From Psychrobacter sp. 72-O-c (GTDB taxonomy: Bacteria; Pseudomonadota; Gammaproteobacteria; Pseudomonadales; Moraxellaceae): DNA of 64,000 nt. The stretch spans positions 1-64,000 of the forward strand of contig NZ_CAJHBI010000012.1 of assembly GCF_904846605.1 (NCBI RefSeq), in the 5' to 3' direction. The translations under genes were made by a program, and so were the position numbers. The notes below the pieces were generated by a model, which saw nothing but the letters and a program-made list of their open reading frames with translations, made no database searches and was not told the origin of the DNA. Position 1 is the first letter of the stretch; every line of letters starts with the position of its first letter. Shown here one piece after another: positions 59,155-64,000 of the stretch.

Positions 59155-59276
59155 AACTTAAATTAGGGTGCTTGGGGCTGAATCCGCACCACGATAATAC
59201 GGCCGCCTTATTCGTATCTACAGTACTATAGATCTTATTTAGAGCGCTCCCAAGCAAGTATTATTATAGCATAGTG

Positions 59277-60269
59277 TTACTTTAGTGGTGCTAATAAATC
59301 AAGTTGAGATGTTAATCCGCCTGATTTGCTATAAGTATGTACTGCCTTATCTACCGTCCATTTTAAGGCGTCGACTTCCGCCTTATATCCTTGCAACTCA
59401 ATCGGGCTTTCAGTAGTAATAGCAGGGTAGGCGTAGGCTGTGGCAATACTAAACTTAGCTTGTTGATCCTTAATACGTTTTGACTCCGCATTAGCAGCGG
59501 CATTAGCGGCCTTTTCACTCTTATACGTGCCTTTAAGTTTTTTTGTTTTACTCTTGGTGCCAGTCGTATCGACTGTCTTGCGCTTGGCGTCGTCCTTGTC
59601 CTGATAGCTTGCCGATACATTGTCATAGTCGGCCTGCCTGTCCTCAACGCTATATCTAAACTGGTCGCCTGTCTGCCTTGTAATGACTGTTAAATCTAAC
59701 GCGTGGCCACTCGCACTGACATTAGCATTAGCGGTAAATATAAGCAGCTTGCCATGCTTAATGTTTACCACTGCGCCGTACTGGTGGCATAGTCGCGTCA
59801 GTAGATTAATATCGGACTCATCTGTCTGGTCAATGTGGCCGACATCGATAGTGACCAGCTCTGGCTTGATAGACAACGCTAATTGTTGACGCTTAGCGAC
59901 TGTATTTGCAATCTCGCCTAGCGTCTTATTGTGATAAGACTCGCTGTGTCCTGACTTAAGTGATGATTTAAAGTCAGCAGACTTGGCCCTGATACTGATA
60001 GTATCGGGCGACCCTGACCACTCGCTACTGTCTACGACATACGTGCCCATATCATGAATACCGGCATCCGTATAACCCATCCAACATTGTAGTATCACGC
60101 CACGTTTGGGTAGCTCCAATGCGCCATCGTGATCGTCTAATGTCAATGATAACTCGTCGGCGTCCATGTTCTTATTATCAGTGATAGACAGCGTCATAAG
60201 ACGTGCCATGACTTGATCGTTTAATGGCTGGTCATCAGCGGTGAGCTGAAGTACAGGTGTGCGTATCAT
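59277..60269 (-). CDS. D: Tail hub protein gpD, copy 2
   Basis: Identical to the 330-aa product at 24482. Confidence 0.92.
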   Translation of the reverse strand: MIRTPVLQLTADDQPLNDQVMARLMTLSITDNKNMDADELSLTLDDHDGALELPKRGVILQCWMGYTDAGIHDMGTYVVDSSEWSGSPDTISIRAKSADFKSSLKSGHSESYHNKTLGEIANTVAKRQQLALSIKPELVTIDVGHIDQTDESDINLLTRLCHQYGAVVNIKHGKLLIFTANANVSASGHALDLTVITRQTGDQFRYSVEDRQADYDNVSASYQDKDDAKRKTVDTTGTKSKTKKLKGTYKSEKAANAAANAESKRIKDQQAKFSIATAYAYPAITTESPIELQGYKAEVDALKWTVDKAVHTYSKSGGLTSQLDLLAPLK

Positions 60270-60712
60270 CGCTGGACCCCTTCTGGCTGGTATTCAGCAG
60301 CGACAACTTTGTCGGCTTGGACACGGTCATCATCGACACGGGTTAACTTCATCATACCGTCAATCTTACGTGCCACGCCTCTATTCGTGATATGACTGCG
60401 GGTCTCGTCTATAGCCGTAATGACAAAGACACCATACAGATAACCGCTACCATCGAGCAGCACATAACCGCTACCACTGTCTGCCATCTCTGACAAATCA
60501 TCGATGGACTGACGGTCGCCAAAGCCGTGTGATTGATAGATAAGAAAAGGGATAGTGATTGTCTCTTCTCCCACTCCGGTGAACTGATGTTGATCGCGGC
60601 CTTGTGCAATACTATTGCTCCCATACGACCATGAGCGGCTACGTTGTAGCTCGCTAAAAGTCATAGTGTCCACACTAAAGATAAATTGTCCGAGGGCTAA
60701 AAGCATTACCAT
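60266..60712 (-). CDS. U: Tail protein gpU, copy 2
   Basis: Identical to the 148-aa product at 25471. Confidence 0.92.
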   Translation of the reverse strand: MVMLLALGQFIFSVDTMTFSELQRSRSWSYGSNSIAQGRDQHQFTGVGEETITIPFLIYQSHGFGDRQSIDDLSEMADSGSGYVLLDGSGYLYGVFVITAIDETRSHITNRGVARKIDGMMKLTRVDDDRVQADKVVAAEYQPEGVQR

Positions 60713-63441
60713 TGCTCCGCTAAGTCATACATGGCTGTGTTGTTGTTACTTTGGCTGCGCTGCTGCTTGGCTAAAGTGGCGGCTACTAGGTCAGCAATCT
60801 GCTGCTCTGACTGATTTGGCTGGGCATTGATAGTAAAGTTATAGTTGATTGTCGCTGGTTGACCTTGACCACCAGCGCCATTCATTGCTGATGCGCTGAT
60901 CGGCTTGCGATTGTCAAAGCGGATCTCGCTGGTGTCCATGGCATCGCGTAAGCTGTTGCTCGTCTGTAGCATGGCATTGACTGGGCTATTATTACTCAGT
61001 ATGCCGTTCGTAATTCCATCTGGAATATAGCCACCATATTTAGTAAATACTTTGCTAGGGCTGTTGCTATTAATACCTTTGACGCCTGTAAAGGCAGACT
61101 TGACACGATTAGCTACATTAAGAATAGCATCCACGACAGCTTGCGCTTTACCGATAATACCATTTTTTAAGCCATCCATAATATCACCGCCCATAGCTGA
61201 CATACGAGCAGGCAGACCTGCTAGGAAGGCCATCATACGTGATGGTATACCTGCCACGTAATTAACAGCTATGCCACCATACACCATGACCATACCTGCA
61301 AATGTACCGATCGCTGTACCAATAGTGGTAAAGCCTAATGCTAGTGCGCCGACTAGTCCAGCAACCACTTGAGCAATTAGACTGACAATCGTACCCAATA
61401 TATAGCCAAACTGACTGCCATTGGCTGTAGCCGTAGCCAGTTGCGCATCAGTGGCTTGAAATGGTGCGATGAGTGAAGCTAGGGCTGTGCCAAGCCAAGC
61501 AATACCTGTAATGATTATATCCAATACAGGACGTAACGGCTCAAATGTACTTGATAACATAGAGCCTAGACTATCGAATGTCGCTTGAAGCGGTGCTATG
61601 CCTGTTAGGAAACCATCCCACATTCCTGTAAAGAATGCTTTGATTGGTTGCCAGTACTTCATAATAAGCAAGGCGCCCACAGCAATAGCAAGTATTGCCC
61701 AACCAATAGGCGATGTCAGCAATGCTACTGATAGCTGCCCTATTGCTCCAATCAGAAATGGCAGAGATTGTCGTGCTAAAAACCAAAAGGTTCTAGCAAA
61801 TAATTTGCTAAACCATAATAAAGCCTTGCCCATCAGTCTGAACTTGCCCCAAAATGATATTCCAAGCTTGGCTAGTATGGCGTTGAATATCATTATCGTT
61901 GCACCAAATTTAATAAAACTTGCGGCCATACTAAAGAATGTACCAAACATTAATGCTGCACCGTATTTAACTGCCCAGATTGCAGCATTGATCTTAATAA
62001 ACTTTACTACCAAGGAGGCTATGGTTTTGACCAGTTCAGGGTTCTCTTTTACCCATTTGCTAATCCTATCTACTAAGTCAGTAATATTAGTTACTAAGGC
62101 CTTAATTTCTGGCGTAAATACTTCTACGACTGTTACCATAGCTGATGTAAACGTGCCTTTAGCAGCATCCCATAAATTAGCAAGTGTCCCTAATTGTGCG
62201 TTGACTCTTTGTTGAAGACTTGCTTGGACTGCCATCTGCTTAACAGTTTGATCGTAACCTGCTTGGCCTTTATTGATAAGAATATTTAATGCAGTTAAGT
62301 TCTCTTTATCTGTTCCATACAGCGTTTCAATCACTTTGGTACGCTGTTGCGAGTTGAGTGTTGATAGTTTATCCATTTGTTTATAGAAGTTCTCTATACC
62401 GCCAAACTCACCTTTACCATCAGTAAAGTCCATTGATATATCGATGCCATAATCTTTTTTTAGACTGTCTAGCTTATCACCGACATCCAAACTTAGTGAG
62501 CGTGAAAAAATCTTACTCATAGCATTACCTGCTGACCCACCTTCAGTCATACCGGAATTGCCTAGCATAGTTAAGAATGGTGATAGGGCTTTGATACCTT
62601 TAGCGCCTTCCATTCGTAATACTTTCATACCAGGGGAGAGTCCGACAAAGGCCTGTTTAATCCACTCTGGATCTAAGCCGGTATGATGAATACGCTGAAC
62701 AATATCCATGAACTCCATCATGTCTTTGGACGCTACGTTGGTCGCATCTGATAATTGAGCAACGAACTTTGCCGAATCACCAAACTCCATCTTCATGATG
62801 ATGCCGATTTGCCCAGCTGCTTCGCCAACGCCGTCCAGTATTCGCTCTGCTGATATGTTTTCTTTAATCAGTACGTCAAACATATTTTGAAAGTCAGAAA
62901 TGGACCCTGGTAACTTTTTGCCCATATTACCAGCAAGCTCAGTCAGCTCATCAAAACCATCGGCAATCTTACCCGTAGAGTCCATCATAGAAACTTTTAG
63001 ATTAGTCGTCGCTGCCTCAGCATCCATAAAGGCTTTAATGGGTATGGACGCTAATGCTGCTATACCGCCTACAACTAAAGCATTGTTTACGACTTGCTGT
63101 CGCATCTGTCTGCGCGTATCCGCGAAACCACGAGCCAAACTATCAGTCTTACGCTGTACAGCGGTTACGCCCTTTAAGACTAAAGCAAAGTCGCCTACCA
63201 ACCCTCTTGCGTGCTGTCGAGCCGTTGTCAATAAACTGTTAGTACGGCCAAGCGGCTGATTAACTTTATTTAGTCCTGTGCGATCAACCTGCGCGAGACT
63301 GTCATTGAAAGCATCGACAGTACGTGTAGCCCGCTCGAACGACTTCGACATTTTGTCTGATCTATCGATAATGCCCCGTAATGGCCCACTAATATCATCA
63401 ATGAGCTTGAGTGTTGCCGATAGATCTAAGTTGCCTGCCAT
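60706..63441 (-). CDS. T: Tape-measure protein gpT, copy 2
   Basis: Identical to the 911-aa product at 25911. Confidence 0.94.
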   Translation of the reverse strand: MAGNLDLSATLKLIDDISGPLRGIIDRSDKMSKSFERATRTVDAFNDSLAQVDRTGLNKVNQPLGRTNSLLTTARQHARGLVGDFALVLKGVTAVQRKTDSLARGFADTRRQMRQQVVNNALVVGGIAALASIPIKAFMDAEAATTNLKVSMMDSTGKIADGFDELTELAGNMGKKLPGSISDFQNMFDVLIKENISAERILDGVGEAAGQIGIIMKMEFGDSAKFVAQLSDATNVASKDMMEFMDIVQRIHHTGLDPEWIKQAFVGLSPGMKVLRMEGAKGIKALSPFLTMLGNSGMTEGGSAGNAMSKIFSRSLSLDVGDKLDSLKKDYGIDISMDFTDGKGEFGGIENFYKQMDKLSTLNSQQRTKVIETLYGTDKENLTALNILINKGQAGYDQTVKQMAVQASLQQRVNAQLGTLANLWDAAKGTFTSAMVTVVEVFTPEIKALVTNITDLVDRISKWVKENPELVKTIASLVVKFIKINAAIWAVKYGAALMFGTFFSMAASFIKFGATIMIFNAILAKLGISFWGKFRLMGKALLWFSKLFARTFWFLARQSLPFLIGAIGQLSVALLTSPIGWAILAIAVGALLIMKYWQPIKAFFTGMWDGFLTGIAPLQATFDSLGSMLSSTFEPLRPVLDIIITGIAWLGTALASLIAPFQATDAQLATATANGSQFGYILGTIVSLIAQVVAGLVGALALGFTTIGTAIGTFAGMVMVYGGIAVNYVAGIPSRMMAFLAGLPARMSAMGGDIMDGLKNGIIGKAQAVVDAILNVANRVKSAFTGVKGINSNSPSKVFTKYGGYIPDGITNGILSNNSPVNAMLQTSNSLRDAMDTSEIRFDNRKPISASAMNGAGGQGQPATINYNFTINAQPNQSEQQIADLVAATLAKQQRSQSNNNTAMYDLAEQW

Positions 63442-63465
63442 GTTATCCGCCTAATTAATTATCCG

Positions 63466-63750
63466 CTATTCGTTATTTTCGTTTTGCGATGCCTTGTAAC
63501 ATTCGGATGTCATTGACGTGCATATCAGCGACTCTTGCCAGGTCTGTAATTGAGCTGCTACAGTCTTTGAGTAGCTGTCCGCTGGTAGTGGCGTACTCAA
63601 CTCTAAACTGGGCGTCGGTGGCGGCGTTGGCACTGAGTCGGTCGATAGTCTGTGACAGCCGCTCATTAGCAGCGACAGTATTAGCAGCGTCAATAGCATT
63701 AGATTTTTCACGCTTCTTGGCATCGTTAATAGCTGCAATGGTTTGGTCAT
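63466..63750 (-). CDS. Rz1: o-spanin Rz1, copy 2
   Basis: Identical to the lipoprotein frame at 28671, embedded in the Rz gene. Confidence 0.85.
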   Translation of the reverse strand: MTKPLQLLTMPRSVKNLMLLTLLILSLLMSGCHRLSTDSVPTPPPTPSLELSTPLPADSYSKTVAAQLQTWQESLICTSMTSECYKASQNENNE

Positions 63751-63967
63751 AACTTTCTTTCTCCAGCTTACGCGCTCGTACTTCATAATTTGCACGCTCA
63801 GTAGTTAATGTCAGCGCGTGTTCAGTCTTTATATATTCAACTTCAGCGTTAGCCTGCTTGACTTGCAAAAACAAAATGATACAAGCAGCTATGACGATCA
63901 ACAGCAATGCTAATAGTGCGCCGATAATTATTTCTCTCCAAAACTTGAGCGCTAAAAACATCTCCAT
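63473..63967 (-). CDS. Rz: i-spanin Rz, copy 2
   Basis: Identical to the 164-aa product at 28678. Confidence 0.87.
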   Translation of the reverse strand: MEMFLALKFWREIIIGALLALLLIVIAACIILFLQVKQANAEVEYIKTEHALTLTTERANYEVRARKLEKESYDQTIAAINDAKKREKSNAIDAANTVAANERLSQTIDRLSANAATDAQFRVEYATTSGQLLKDCSSSITDLARVADMHVNDIRMLQGIAKRK

Positions 63968-63980
63968 AAAGCCCTACCTA

Positions 63981-64000
63981 TTATTTATCTGACTCGCTAC
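63981..64000 (-). CDS. E': gpE' C-terminal end, copy 2 (cut by window edge)
   Basis: Only the last codons and stop of the frameshift extension are inside the window. They equal 29186-29205. Confidence 0.7.

Larger units (their letters stand above)
48428..64000. mobile_element. Prophage copy 2 (left 15.6 kb, cut by the window edge)
   Basis: Every gene and intergenic landmark of 13633-29205 recurs at +34,795, with identical translations for all proteins compared. The window ends inside the E' extension, so the second sheath/DGR region is not visible. Confidence 0.95.

Overview
The window looks like a chromosome segment of a Moraxellaceae gammaproteobacterium, most likely Psychrobacter. This is inferred from moderate GC, the protein style of the housekeeping genes and the exaC/adhP/DUF779 cluster, not from a search. 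Positions 1-13655 are ordinary chromosome: the edge of an IS1-like element, dps, a YcxB-like membrane protein, serS, tkt, a YceI-family periplasmic protein, a DUF779-adhP-exaC alcohol/aldehyde oxidation cluster, a Pif1-like helicase, a GAPDH/E4PDH-family dehydrogenase and tRNA-Ser(UGA).

A P2-type myophage prophage is integrated at the 3' end of tRNA-Ser. It is exactly 34,795 bp long (13633-48427). A second, apparently identical copy starts immediately behind it at 48428 and runs off the window at 64000, so the prophage is in tandem. Each copy reads: att, integrase, a minus-strand early operon (DksA/TraR-like protein, small unknowns, an 888-aa primase-helicase, an Ogr-type late activator, an antirepressor, a ribbon-helix-helix regulator), a divergent XRE repressor, a lipoprotein moron, then minus-strand late genes in P2 order. 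Written from low to high coordinate these are D, U, T, spanins, E'/E, FII, FI, H, an unknown, I, J, W, V, S, R, endolysin, holins, X, L, M, N, O. The terminase P and portal Q follow on the plus strand, and then a 0.7-kb cos/att-proximal region full of GGTAAT repeats. Replication is not P2-like, since a Toprim/AAA primase-helicase replaces the rolling-circle gpA.

The most unusual feature lies in the tail module. A complete diversity-generating retroelement (DGR: variable C-type-lectin-like protein, Avd, template repeat TR, reverse transcriptase) sits inside the tail sheath gene FI, splitting it into a 185-aa N-terminal piece (34198-34755) and a 199-aa C-terminal piece (30586-31185). TR (32343-32458) and VR (32908-33023) differ at 15 of 116 positions, and 13 of these are at template adenines. 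The N-terminal sheath ORF ends on an in-phase GGGAAAG heptamer (the slippery sequence of the lambda G/GT frameshift), followed after 5 nt by a 6-bp all-GC hairpin. A -1 slip there leads exactly into the variable-protein frame, whose own ATG has no ribosome-binding site. The C-terminal sheath piece starts at an ATGA overlap with the RT stop, using a Shine-Dalgarno sequence inside the RT gene. This suggests a two-piece contractile sheath, a minority of whose N-terminal subunits carry a hypermutating lectin domain through programmed frameshifting. I know of no described example, but I could not search.
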